Positions 1 through 5,792 are shown, counted from the first letter of the stretch. The stretch: 9,194 nt of DNA from Deltaproteobacteria bacterium (GCA_019308645.1 JAFDHR010000069.1:1-9194), one strand, 5' to 3'. The notes: generated by a model not told the origin, from the letters alone. Translations and numbers: made by a program.

Positions 1-114
1 GCACACTGGCGTTTACGGGTTAATGACAGTTGGACGATAAGAGCCGTATGAATCGAGAGATTCACGTACGGTTCTGTGAGGGCCTGAGGGGGAGGTTCCT
101 TCGGGCTACTCGAC
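1..114 (+). mobile_element. Group II intron, 3' end (domains V and VI)
   Basis: The stretch 41-74 folds as a textbook 34-nt group II intron domain V. An eight-pair lower stem (GAGCCGTA with TACGGTTC, including the conserved AGC triad) is followed by a two-base CG bulge on the 3' side, a six-pair upper stem and a GAGA tetraloop. Positions 81-107 form a domain VI hairpin of about ten pairs with a short loop. The segment then ends in CTACTCGAC, a common 3' terminus of bacterial group II introns, which places the splice junction near 114. The intron-encoded reverse transcriptase/maturase and domains I-IV would lie upstream of the window. The stem lengths argue against group IIC, whose upper stem is shorter. 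The exact 3' boundary is inferred from the motif. Confidence 0.87.
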
Positions 115-162
115 TTGGCGCAAGTGATGCAGGTCATTGGGTGCTAAGATGAGAACACACAG

Positions 163-639
163 ATGAAGGATTCGTTGCGCACAGGTTTTTCATTTGGGCT
201 GACATCGGCTGTCATCACGACCCTCGGTCTCATGGTCGGTCTCCACTCAGGGACGCATTCCAAAATTGTGGTCCTCGCCGGGATTCTGACAATCGCCGTT
301 GCTGACGCGTTTTCAGATGCCTTGGGTATCCACGTTTCAGAGGAAGTAGAGAACACTCACACCGCCAAAGAGATTTGGGGGGCCACCGTTGTGACCTTCC
401 TGACCAAGTTCCTGTTCGCGATGACCTTTCTGGTTCCTGTTCTTCTTCTCTCCCTTTCCGCTGCCATCATCGTGAATTTGATATGGGGACTGTCCATTCT
501 CACTGTTCTGAGCTACATCATCGCAAGATCGCAGGGCAAGCCACCTTGGAAGATCGTCGGCGAACACCTCATGATCGCAATCGTCGTGATTGCCGTCACG
601 CACTGGTTGGGCGACTGGATTGGGACACTGGGTGCATGA
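163..639 (+). CDS. Small VIT/CCC1-like integral membrane transporter protein
   Basis: The product has 158 residues and about five hydrophobic segments (roughly 8-29, 33-57, 73-95, 97-121 and 134-156). The N-terminal half carries the pattern of the VIT1/CCC1 iron/manganese transporter family: a Gly/Thr-rich first helix (GLTSAVITTLG), a second helix ending in an Ala/Asp-rich stretch (AVADAFSDALG), then an acidic SEE motif near residue 60. It is shorter than typical VIT proteins (over 200 residues), and the usual cytosolic metal-binding insertion is reduced to a short loop. Divalent-metal transport is therefore family inference; a membrane location is well supported. ATG 163 is used because an in-frame TGA lies at 151, and no strong ribosome site precedes it. 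The gene sits between an intron end and an attC-like hairpin starting six bases after the stop, so it is probably cassette-borne. Confidence 0.72.
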   Translation: MKDSLRTGFSFGLTSAVITTLGLMVGLHSGTHSKIVVLAGILTIAVADAFSDALGIHVSEEVENTHTAKEIWGATVVTFLTKFLFAMTFLVPVLLLSLSAAIIVNLIWGLSILTVLSYIIARSQGKPPWKIVGEHLMIAIVVIAVTHWLGDWIGTLGA

Positions 640-645
640 ACCAGC

Positions 646-754
646 ACCCAACTATGCGGATGAGGAGAATCCACTGTTTGCTCGGCGCAAAGCGCCTCAC
701 AACCAGCGGATCGAACAGACGCCCTTCGGGCGCTCCTCATCCGCATAGTTGGGG
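646..754 (+). other. attC-like site after the VIT-like gene
   Basis: A 21-bp perfect inverted repeat (647-667 against 733-753) encloses 65 bases that fold further, including a hairpin GGCGC-AAA-GCGCC and a CGCCC-TTC-GGGCG hairpin near 719-733. The outer ends read ACCCAAC (646-652, matching RYYYAAC) and GTTGGGG (748-754, matching GTTRRRY except the last base). Integrase crossover would fall between 748 and 749, and the next gene starts 18 bases later, as in cassettes. The odd point is that the arms pair perfectly, with no extrahelical base and no unpaired central spacer. A REP/MITE-like hairpin is the alternative. Confidence 0.55.
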
Positions 755-766
755 CGATAAAATCAC

Positions 767-1471
767 ATGTCAAAAAAAGATGATTTCGTGGCACGAATTG
801 CAGTCGGAAATGTCCAGGGACCTCAATCGGCAGTGTTCAGAATCTGGAGTCCGAATGGAAAGAGTGATGTTTATGCCGCCGTACGTGATATCGCAGGAGA
901 TATCAAGATAAGTTTACACGAAACGGGCGAGTGTAATGCTGGACTTACGACCCAATTCGCAAGGCAGGAGTTGGCGGCTGTTACCGCAATGGGGGGATCA
1001 CGCCATCAAAGTAAGTGGTTCCGCCGGACGCATGTGGGCTCCCTGATAGTTACGCCTCTGCAGTTTGTTATTCCAGCTAACGAATTGAGGATGTGGAGAG
1101 ATACGCCCATCGTAACAGAGAAAGTGACATGGCTTGAACCGCCTGGGCAAGGTCGGTCTCTTATCATTTCTTGCATTTTCTCAGGGCAGTCACTCCCAGA
1201 TGACGAGTGGCCAGGGCGTCGCAATGGCACCAATTTTCTCGGCACCAAGCTACTTCCAAATGGAGAAAAGTTCTGGCTCATTTGGCAGGTTTGCACCACT
1301 GGTCCGATTGAGCAACAAATATTGTCAGAGGCACAGGCCCACATGAAGAGGCAAAGACCGGTTCGCTTCTCAAGCATCACTGACGACACACCACCGGCAC
1401 CGCGAAGTTTGATTTTCAAAGAATATCCCACGGACCGGTTGCTAGTTGTTCTTGATGCTGCAGCACAATGA
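767..1471 (+). CDS. Hypothetical cassette protein, 234 residues, no recognised domain
   Basis: I do not recognise a named family. The protein looks soluble: there is no signal peptide and no hydrophobic span long enough for a membrane helix. The N-terminus resembles a beta-rich start (VARIAVGNVQGPQSAVFRIW), followed by mixed regions with scattered Trp and Cys. Residues about 104-180 alternate short hydrophobic strands with charged turns. The C-terminus ends in hydrophobic residues (RLLVVLDAAAQ). Genes of unknown function are typical cargo of environmental integrons. It begins 18 bases after a putative crossover point at 748/749, and its TGA stop lies 12 bases before the next attC. No clear Shine-Dalgarno site is present, so it may depend on transcription and translation coupled from upstream. 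Composition is similar to the preceding gene and richer in GC than the next one. Confidence 0.75.
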   Translation: MSKKDDFVARIAVGNVQGPQSAVFRIWSPNGKSDVYAAVRDIAGDIKISLHETGECNAGLTTQFARQELAAVTAMGGSRHQSKWFRRTHVGSLIVTPLQFVIPANELRMWRDTPIVTEKVTWLEPPGQGRSLIISCIFSGQSLPDDEWPGRRNGTNFLGTKLLPNGEKFWLIWQVCTTGPIEQQILSEAQAHMKRQRPVRFSSITDDTPPAPRSLIFKEYPTDRLLVVLDAAAQ

Positions 1472-1482
1472 GTCTGGGCTAG

Positions 1483-1543
1483 CCCCAACAATGCTCTTGC
1501 AGCGGATCGCAAAAAAACCGCGCCCGCTGAAGAGCACATAAGA
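1483..1543 (+). other. attC site after the 234-residue hypothetical gene
   Basis: The left side reads CCCCAAC (1483-1489), a short spacer, then TGCTCTTGCAGCGG (1492-1505). The right side is CCGCTGAAGAGCA (1524-1536). The arms pair exactly except for one extra G in the left arm, which is the hallmark extrahelical base of attC. The loop contains a run of seven A (1511-1517). The expected GTTRRRY box after the right arm is not recognisable (CATAAGA is found), so the right boundary is approximate and the site may be damaged at the crossover end. Confidence 0.68.
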
Positions 1544-1612
1544 AAGCGATATTCGTATAAATTAAGTTATATAAAATTGCTCACCATAAAAATATGAAAA
1601 GGAGATAACAAG

Positions 1613-2176
1613 ATGGCAGGTATATACCTTTGTATCAGTATTTGCGCTATCATCTGGATTGTTAATGGAATATGGTTAATCCAAGCAATTAGGGAACATA
1701 TAGCCAGTGAGATCTATATGCACATAGGTTTAGGTATCATTTTTAGTTTGTTGGCACTTGAACTAACCATTGGCAAACATGGAGCTTGGACGCATTTTGA
1801 AATCTTTTGGTTAGTGGTTATTGGCTGGATTCTCTATACCCCTTCAGCTATTTTGGTTTTTGGTTCAATTATCGAACTGAAGCACAAAGGTAAACCAAAA
1901 AGCGCTGATTTTACTGCTGCCACTATTTTTATTGACAGTGGCATATATAGTTTTTTTCGTCAGCCTATGACTTTGGGGGCGGCAATTGGGTCCGTTGCTT
2001 TGGTTTTAGATTTTCAGTCTATCCTTGCGGTAATTTTAGGCTTAGTATCACTATTTTGCTTCTGGATGTCAGCTAGAAAAGAGAGCGAATATAATATAAG
2101 GAAATTTGGAGATGCCTACAAAGAATATATGAAAAAAGTTCCTATGTGGAATATTTTAAAGGGATTGAGAAAATGA
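1613..2176 (+). CDS. Isoprenylcysteine/phospholipid methyltransferase-like integral membrane protein
   Basis: The product has 187 residues and about five membrane segments (near 4-23, 36-52, 63-86, 122-134 and 135-153). The C-terminal region has the layout of the ICMT/PEMT-like membrane methyltransferases. GIYSFFRQPMTLG (110-122) corresponds to the usual G-[IL]-Y-x-x-x-R-H-P-M motif, followed by a hydrophobic helix. An acidic amphipathic segment ending FGDAYKEYMKKVP (165-177) matches the usual E..FGxxYxxYxxxVP tail. The conserved His is Gln here, so S-adenosylmethionine-dependent activity is uncertain. The start is well supported by AAAAGGAG (1597-1604) eight bases before ATG 1613. The gene is AT-rich compared with the two genes upstream and is followed 16 bases later by an attC, marking it as a separate cassette. 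Confidence 0.78.
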   Translation: MAGIYLCISICAIIWIVNGIWLIQAIREHIASEIYMHIGLGIIFSLLALELTIGKHGAWTHFEIFWLVVIGWILYTPSAILVFGSIIELKHKGKPKSADFTAATIFIDSGIYSFFRQPMTLGAAIGSVALVLDFQSILAVILGLVSLFCFWMSARKESEYNIRKFGDAYKEYMKKVPMWNILKGLRK

Positions 2177-2191
2177 TGGGCGAGTACCTTT

Positions 2192-2270
2192 ATATAACAG
2201 CGGATAAAGGGAAGTCAGAGATTTCCCTAAATTACCTTCGGCAACTTCTTTTATCCGCCAACCGTTAAAC
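2192..2270 (+). other. attC site after the ICMT-like gene
   Basis: The right side ends in GTTAAAC (2264-2270), an exact GTTRRRY box. The inner right arm TTTTATCCGCC (2249-2259) pairs with GCGGATAAA (2200-2208), and ACTT (2244-2247) can pair with AAGT farther in. The left outer box ATATAAC (2192-2198) departs from RYYYAAC at one base. The spacer between outer and inner boxes is longer on the right side, giving the strand asymmetry expected of attC. Crossover would fall between 2264 and 2265. Confidence 0.6.
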
Positions 2271-2330
2271 AAAAAAAGCATCAAAACTCATCAATAATAA
2301 TGTTGTAGCAATATGAGACCATATGTAGAA

Positions 2331-2390
2331 ATTGAACAAGCAGTTCAAGCGGACTCCGCAACGCTTCACCGCTTAACTGCGATGTTAAGC
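2331..2390 (+). other. attC site, 60 bp, closing a gene-less mini-cassette
   Basis: This is the cleanest attC in the window. The left arm GCAGTTCAAGCGG (2340-2352) pairs with CCGCTTAACTGC (2369-2380) except for one extra C on the left, the extrahelical base. The right outer box is GTTAAGC (2384-2390), an exact GTTRRRY match. The left outer box is ATTGAAC (2331-2337), with one departure from RYYYAAC. Size and arrangement resemble the well-known aadA-type attC sites. Only about 60 bases separate it from the previous crossover point, and no gene is visible there. The next gene starts 26 bases after this site. Confidence 0.85.
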
Positions 2391-2416
2391 GCATAACGTA
2401 TTGGATAGAGGCATAA

Positions 2417-3103
2417 ATGATATTCATAGACCAATATGATAGTTCTTTTTGGAATAAATCTGTATTTAGTTGCTGCATTCTCATTACCGTTTTTGCAACT
2501 TTGTGGCTGATGTTTGCTGACTATGCAACATCGAACACATGGTTGAAGCAATACCAACTAGCCGGTGATATTGTGAGGCGGATACTCATAGCCTCTTGTT
2601 TGATTATTTACTTCGTGAGACTCCAGGTTACTGTCTGGGTTTTCCAAAAGCGCAAGTGGACATGGCTGGAAACGATAACAATCACGGTCCTGATGTCATT
2701 TGTTCTTTATGTTTTTGCCAAGGTCGGAGGAAACAACAAACAGGTTGTGGGTGTTGTCGAGGTAATCGGTATTTTGCTTTATTTGTCAGGCTCCTATGTC
2801 AATACTCATTCTGAATATTCTAGGCATGTTTGGAAATTAAAAGAGGAAAACAGAGGACGACTTTATACAAAGGGATTATTTAGCTTGTCGATGCATATCA
2901 ACTATTTCGGAGATATCGTTCTCTTCACTGGACTTGCTCTGGTAACTCATAGCCTTAGCATGTTGGTTATACCATTGATAATGTCGGTGAATTTCGTCTT
3001 CAATATCATTCCGTCTCTCGATAGATATCTTGAGAAGAAGTATAAGGATGAATTTAGAGATTACTCCAAGAAAACAAAAAAGTTTATTCCGCTGATATAT
3101 TAA
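2417..3103 (+). CDS. DUF1295/steroid-5-alpha-reductase-like integral membrane protein
   Basis: The product has 228 residues and about six membrane segments (near 16-35, 52-75, 83-102, 112-126, 163-178 and 180-197). The C-terminal half matches the DUF1295/ICMT-like fold: EENRGRLYTKGLFSLSMHINYFGD (144-166) corresponds to the NKG-RF-x-x-GLWxYSRHPNYFGE motif, and the tail EKKYKDEFRDYSKKTKKFIP (206-225) to the usual YxxYxxxTxxFIP ending. Family members are membrane methyltransferases or NADPH-dependent reductases acting on lipid substrates; the substrate here is unknown. The Arg of the RHP-like motif is Met (SMHINYFG). ATG 2417 has AGAGG close upstream. The gene begins just after an exact attC, so it is cassette-borne. 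Its TAA stop is also the start of a long-range inverted repeat (3101-3124), where its own attC would be expected. Confidence 0.78.
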   Translation: MIFIDQYDSSFWNKSVFSCCILITVFATLWLMFADYATSNTWLKQYQLAGDIVRRILIASCLIIYFVRLQVTVWVFQKRKWTWLETITITVLMSFVLYVFAKVGGNNKQVVGVVEVIGILLYLSGSYVNTHSEYSRHVWKLKEENRGRLYTKGLFSLSMHINYFGDIVLFTGLALVTHSLSMLVIPLIMSVNFVFNIIPSLDRYLEKKYKDEFRDYSKKTKKFIPLIY

Positions 3104-3124
3104 CGTTGGTTCTAAAACAACTTA
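3101..3124 (+). repeat. Left arm of a long-range 24-bp inverted repeat
   Basis: Bases 3101-3124 are the reverse complement of 8728-8751 at 23 of 24 positions (the mismatch is at 3119). The arm begins with the TAA stop of the upstream cassette gene, and TATTAAC (3098-3104) lies where a left attC box would be. No partner arm is found nearby; a probable intron fragment starts 26 bases further on. It may be the left half of an attC whose right half was lost or displaced. Confidence 0.7.
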
Positions 3125-3150
3125 AGCCGCTGTGATTAGGAGTCATGGTG

Positions 3151-3294
3151 GTGAGCGTTAAGGAAAAAATCCCGCAAGACGGGATCAGGTGAGCATTCGA
3201 GAGATGAACGAAAGTGAACCACTGATGAGGTGTCGAAAAGCGGACGGACGTTGTCGAAACCTGGGGGCTGGAGCGTCTCAGGGACGAGCCTAGA
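3151..3294 (+). mobile_element. Probable group II intron 5' fragment (part of domain I)
   Basis: The segment opens with GTGAGCG, close to the GUGYG 5' consensus of group II introns. It is densely structured without an open frame: a hairpin ATCCCG-CAAGA-CGGGAT (3169-3185), a CGTC-TCAGG-GACG hairpin near 3275-3287, and the tracts GAACGAAAGTGAACC (3207-3221) and GTCGAAAAGCGGAC, which I associate with domain I of bacterial group II introns. Nothing resembling domain V or a reverse transcriptase follows, so this is a truncated remnant. Whether it comes from the same intron type as the 3' end at positions 1-114 cannot be settled here. The 3' limit is a guess, set where the structured sequence gives way to a repeat motif. 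Confidence 0.6.
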
Positions 3295-3314
3295 GGGGAC
3301 CCTTTTACTTTTAC
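3295..3314 (+). repeat. Short dispersed motif (GACCCTTTTACTTTTA type)
   Basis: GGGACCCTTTTACTTTTA here closely resembles GGTCCCTTTTTACTTTTA at 8770-8787, and its GTCCCCTTTTA core is related to the three units at 5650-5696. Motifs of this type occur around REP-associated (IS200-like) transposases in some environmental bacteria, from memory. No such transposase is in the window. Confidence 0.4.
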
Positions 3315-3316
3315 AG

Positions 3317-3370
3317 GGCGAGTTCATCGCTGCGCTGACGAATGCATGGGATAAGGCAATTACAATTTGA
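3317..3370 (+). pseudogene. C-terminal remnant of a lost cassette gene
   Basis: The frame reads GEFIAALTNAWDKAITI and stops at TGA 3368-3370, immediately before the left box of an attC at 3372. That is where a cassette gene normally ends. The frame upstream runs into the dispersed motif and the intron fragment, with no start or recognisable domain. I infer that the 5' part of this cassette gene was deleted. No family can be assigned from 17 codons. Confidence 0.4.
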
Positions 3371-3371
3371 A

Positions 3372-3447
3372 TGCGAACAAGCGGTTGAAGAAAGACTGGC
3401 AAATCCGCTGCGCTACTTTGCCAGCCTCTTAACCGCGCCCCTGAAAC
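3372..3447 (+). other. attC site before the lipoprotein gene
   Basis: The left arm GCGGTTGAAGA (3381-3391) pairs with TCTTAACCGC (3427-3436) except for one extra G on the left, the extrahelical base. The stem continues with GACTGGCAAA (3394-3403) against TTTGCCAG (3417-3424), closed by a loop TCCGCTGCGCTAC that is common in environmental attC sites. The left outer box is TGCGAAC (3372-3378). The right outer box, CTGAAAC (3441-3447), differs from GTTRRRY at two positions, so the crossover end may be degraded. Confidence 0.72.
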
Positions 3448-3468
3448 ATTGAACGTGGATGAAATGAA

Positions 3469-4314
3469 ATGTTGATGAATCTTACCAAGAGAATAATCCT
3501 TCTTTTACTTGTCGCTGTTAGTTTATCATCCCTTTTTGGCTGTACATTCGCAAGACGATGTGTTTCTGCTTTGAGGTCAACGAGCCATTTTATCCCACAC
3601 AAGAACGACCCAAGAGTTTTATTCGAGCCGGGTGCCAAGGATTACGCAAATAAAGTTGTCACATTTCTGCCTTCAGCAATTCAACAAGTTGAGGAAAAAC
3701 AATATCGTTCTTTTGCCAAGCCAGTTCGAGTGTATATTTGTGCATCGAGGGAAAGCTTTCGCAGAATGTACGGGGCCGACGTACGAGCAGGTGTACTCAC
3801 AAAGTTGTTCCTATCTCCCCGAGTCTTTAACGAGAAAGATGAAATTCTAAAAATGTATCTAAACCATGAATTGTCCCACCTGCACTTGTTACAACAACTT
3901 GGTATATACAAGAATAGCAGGCTACCATTTTGGTTTACTGAGGGGTTGGCCACATATACATCCGGTGGGGGAGGCGCCCATACCGTATCAAGAGAACAGG
4001 CAATTGACTTCATAAAGTCTGGTAGGCATTTTGTTCCCAATGAGAGCGGAGGTTTTATATTTCAAAAAACCCCAAGCGACTTTGCCCTCAAGCCACATAT
4101 GTTTTATCGTCAAAGCATGATGTTTGTGGAGTTTTTAGCATCATTGAATCAATCAGCTTTCCAAAAATTTTTATTGGCTATAGAAGAAGGTGCACCACTT
4201 ACAAGAGCTTTAGAGCAGGAATACAAGAAAGATCTGAATGAATTGTTCGGTAAATTTTTAAATTTAATAAACGCAAATTTGGCTGCAAAACTGGTCGGCG
4301 GGCGGTTGAGCTAA
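3469..4314 (+). CDS. Predicted lipoprotein zinc metallopeptidase (gluzincin-like, HExxH)
   Basis: The product has 281 residues. The N-terminus is a lipoprotein signal: basic KR, a hydrophobic core (9-21), and the lipobox LFGC with Cys 25 as the lipidated residue, so it should sit in an envelope membrane. The catalytic signature is NHELSHLHL with His133, Glu134 and His137, followed about 20 residues later by WFTEGLATY, where Glu158 is the likely third zinc ligand. This HExxH...E arrangement is that of gluzincin or peptidase-MA-like proteins; the substrate is unknown. Start ATG 3469 or 3475 cannot be separated, because both keep the signal peptide and neither has a strong ribosome site. It begins 22 bases after an attC and ends 25 bases before the next gene with no attC between, so the two may share a transcript or a cassette. 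Confidence 0.78.
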   Translation: MLMNLTKRIILLLLVAVSLSSLFGCTFARRCVSALRSTSHFIPHKNDPRVLFEPGAKDYANKVVTFLPSAIQQVEEKQYRSFAKPVRVYICASRESFRRMYGADVRAGVLTKLFLSPRVFNEKDEILKMYLNHELSHLHLLQQLGIYKNSRLPFWFTEGLATYTSGGGGAHTVSREQAIDFIKSGRHFVPNESGGFIFQKTPSDFALKPHMFYRQSMMFVEFLASLNQSAFQKFLLAIEEGAPLTRALEQEYKKDLNELFGKFLNLINANLAAKLVGGRLS

Positions 4315-4339
4315 ATCGAGACATTCTAATATTTATTGA

Positions 4340-4963
4340 ATGACGAGAATGAATAATAGAGCATTAATCATAAATGGAGCCATCCGGGTAAAGGGGAACA
4401 CAGATACCCTCATAAGCAAAATTATAGAAGGCTCCGCTGACACAGGAGTCAATGTTGATCTTGTAACCCTGAGGGAAAAGAAGGTTGGAAACTGCATTGG
4501 TTGTTACCAGTGTTTGAAGGAAGCCATTTGCTCCATTCAAGACGACATGACAGAAATTCGCGATAGTATTCAGGAGGCCCAACTACTGATATTTGCCTCC
4601 CCCCTATATTGGTGTGGTGTAACTGGCATGATGAAAACTTTCATTGATAGACTCTTCTTCTACTATCATCCACAAACCAAAAACAAAATATCCGGCAAAA
4701 GTGCTATAATCATAACTCCAATGAATCAACAAAATGTGGTTTATGAATCCGAAACGTTGGTCCAGTTTTACAAGCGCCTGCTGAACTGCCTCGGGATAAA
4801 TTTTGTCGACATGTTTTTTTTCGGTGATATCATGAAGAAAAGTGACCTGGCACATAAACCACAATTCCTTGAGGAAGCTTTCAATATAGGCAAAAACCTT
4901 GGCAAGCTGATTGAAAAAGATAAAGATGCATCACAAAGAACGAGTGTGCATATCGTTCAATGA
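4340..4963 (+). CDS. Flavodoxin-family NAD(P)H-dependent oxidoreductase
   Basis: The product has 207 residues with a flavodoxin-like fold. The N-terminal strand-loop INGAIRVKGNTDTL (11-24) corresponds to the FMN phosphate-binding loop (GSxRxxGNT in relatives). Residues 51-69 carry CIGCYQC and a fourth Cys (52, 55, 58, 64) before QDDM, the cysteine-containing insert common in iron-sulfur flavoprotein-type and NADPH-dependent FMN reductases. SPLYWCGVTGMMKTFIDR (88-105) is the second flavin-contacting loop, typical of the family. The expected role is cytosolic flavin-dependent electron transfer or reduction, possibly oxygen-sensitive if the cysteines bind a cluster. The start could be ATG 4340 or 4349; the second gives a more usual N-terminus (MNNRALIINGA). 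It lies 25-34 bases after the lipoprotein gene. Confidence 0.85.
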   Translation: MTRMNNRALIINGAIRVKGNTDTLISKIIEGSADTGVNVDLVTLREKKVGNCIGCYQCLKEAICSIQDDMTEIRDSIQEAQLLIFASPLYWCGVTGMMKTFIDRLFFYYHPQTKNKISGKSAIIITPMNQQNVVYESETLVQFYKRLLNCLGINFVDMFFFGDIMKKSDLAHKPQFLEEAFNIGKNLGKLIEKDKDASQRTSVHIVQ

Positions 4964-4977
4964 GCAGTATTTCCATA

Positions 4978-5072
4978 AATCCACAAGGCACTCCACCTGA
5001 TCGCTATTCCGCTTGCGCCCTTCGACAATCTCGGGACTTTCAGCTTCATAGCGGCAGGTGAGCTTGTCGATC
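4978..5072 (+). other. Decayed attC-like inverted repeat
   Basis: CTCCACCTGATCGCTAT (4991-5007) pairs with ATAGCGGCAGGTGAG (5048-5062), leaving one extra C on the left and a small mismatch. The loop begins TCCGCTTGCGC, similar to other attC loops. The outer boxes are AATCCAC (4978-4984) and GTCGATC (5066-5072), each well off consensus. TCGACAA (5022-5028) and TTGTCGA (5064-5070) could also pair. The site is best read as an eroded attC closing the cassette upstream. Confidence 0.45.
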
Positions 5073-5110
5073 TGCCATGACCCACAGGCATTAAAGAAAG
5101 GAGATTATCT

Positions 5111-5626
5111 ATGCTTCCTCAAAATAATAGCCAACATGTCAATTTAATTGAAAGATTTACTCTTCTTCAAAAGATCCTTATGCGGTTAGGATTTTATGGT
5201 TTCATGATTATAGGTGCATATGGGATTTACTTGGAAAGTATACTTTGGGGGCTAATATACTCAGGCTTTGTTATCTTCGGCATAAAGTTTGGGCTTTCAT
5301 ATTTTCTCTGCAGCCATTGTCCTTACCCTTACAAGTATTCAGACTGCCTTTTCGTACCATTTTGGGTATTTACGAAGCAATATAAGTTTCGATCAGCCCC
5401 GATGAGTATCTTAGATAAGACTATTTTTATCCTGGCAATGACAGGGTTTATTGTAATTCCTCAATATTGGCTGTTTAAAAATTATACCATTCTAATTCTA
5501 TTCTGGATATTTTGTCTTCCAACAATCGCAAGTCTTCCATTTTTTTGGTGTAGGCGATGTCAGCACTTCCATTGTTGTTTTAATTTAGTAAGTCAAGAAT
5601 CAATAAGAGAATCAGAACAGAGGTAA
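5111..5626 (+). CDS. Hypothetical membrane protein with paired CxxC motifs
   Basis: I do not recognise a named family. The product has 171 residues with four predicted membrane segments (about 26-42, 44-64, 101-117 and 124-144). The striking feature is two cysteine clusters placed after membrane pairs: CSHC (67-70) with Cys79, and CRRCQHFHCC (147-156). Topology would put both clusters on the same side of the membrane, where they could bind a metal or form a disulfide or redox centre; this is inference. The N-terminus is hydrophilic (about 24 residues). The start is well supported: AAAGGAG (5097-5103) lies seven bases before ATG 5111. No attC separates it from the potassium channel gene downstream, but a cluster of short repeats does. 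Confidence 0.72.
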   Translation: MLPQNNSQHVNLIERFTLLQKILMRLGFYGFMIIGAYGIYLESILWGLIYSGFVIFGIKFGLSYFLCSHCPYPYKYSDCLFVPFWVFTKQYKFRSAPMSILDKTIFILAMTGFIVIPQYWLFKNYTILILFWIFCLPTIASLPFFWCRRCQHFHCCFNLVSQESIRESEQR

Positions 5627-5649
5627 TAAGGGTTGGAGGTACCCACAGA

Positions 5650-5696
5650 GTCCCTTTTATAGAACCAATGTCCCCTTTTATAGTCCCCCTTTATGG
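5650..5696 (+). repeat. Three adjacent short repeat units, GTCCCCTTTTATAG type
   Basis: The units are GTCCCTTTTATAG (5650-5662), GTCCCCTTTTATAG (5670-5683) and TCCCCCTTTATGG (5684-5696). The linker between the first two contains TAGAACCAATG, related to TAGAACCAACG in the long inverted repeat at 8738-8748. The cluster lies in the spacer between the cysteine-rich membrane gene and the potassium channel gene, and related motifs recur at 3295 and 8770. Confidence 0.55.
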
Positions 5697-5792
5697 TTAA
5701 AACGCGTTGGTTTTTCTTTTAAATCCTTCACATTTCTGTATACTCCTAAATAATAAAACACCCATAATTTTGACAATGAGAGGTTCATTTTG

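Noticed and set aside
646..754. CRISPR-like or riboswitch interpretation of the long hairpin
   Set aside because: There is no direct repeat series and no conserved riboswitch core; a single cruciform at a gene end fits attC or a REP element better.
375..911. Plus-strand open frame of 178 residues overlapping the VIT-like gene
   Set aside because: It is a shadow frame crossing the gene, the attC-like hairpin and the next gene, with Arg/His-rich composition and no motif.
2313..2396. Short frame starting MRPYVEIEQAV that runs through the attC at 2331
   Set aside because: Most of it is attC sequence and there is no ribosome site; the frame is fortuitous.
3169..3185. Terminator for minus-strand transcription: a GC hairpin with a run of T on the minus strand
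   Set aside because: No minus-strand gene lies nearby to be terminated, and the hairpin falls inside the probable group II intron fragment, where it is explained as intron structure.
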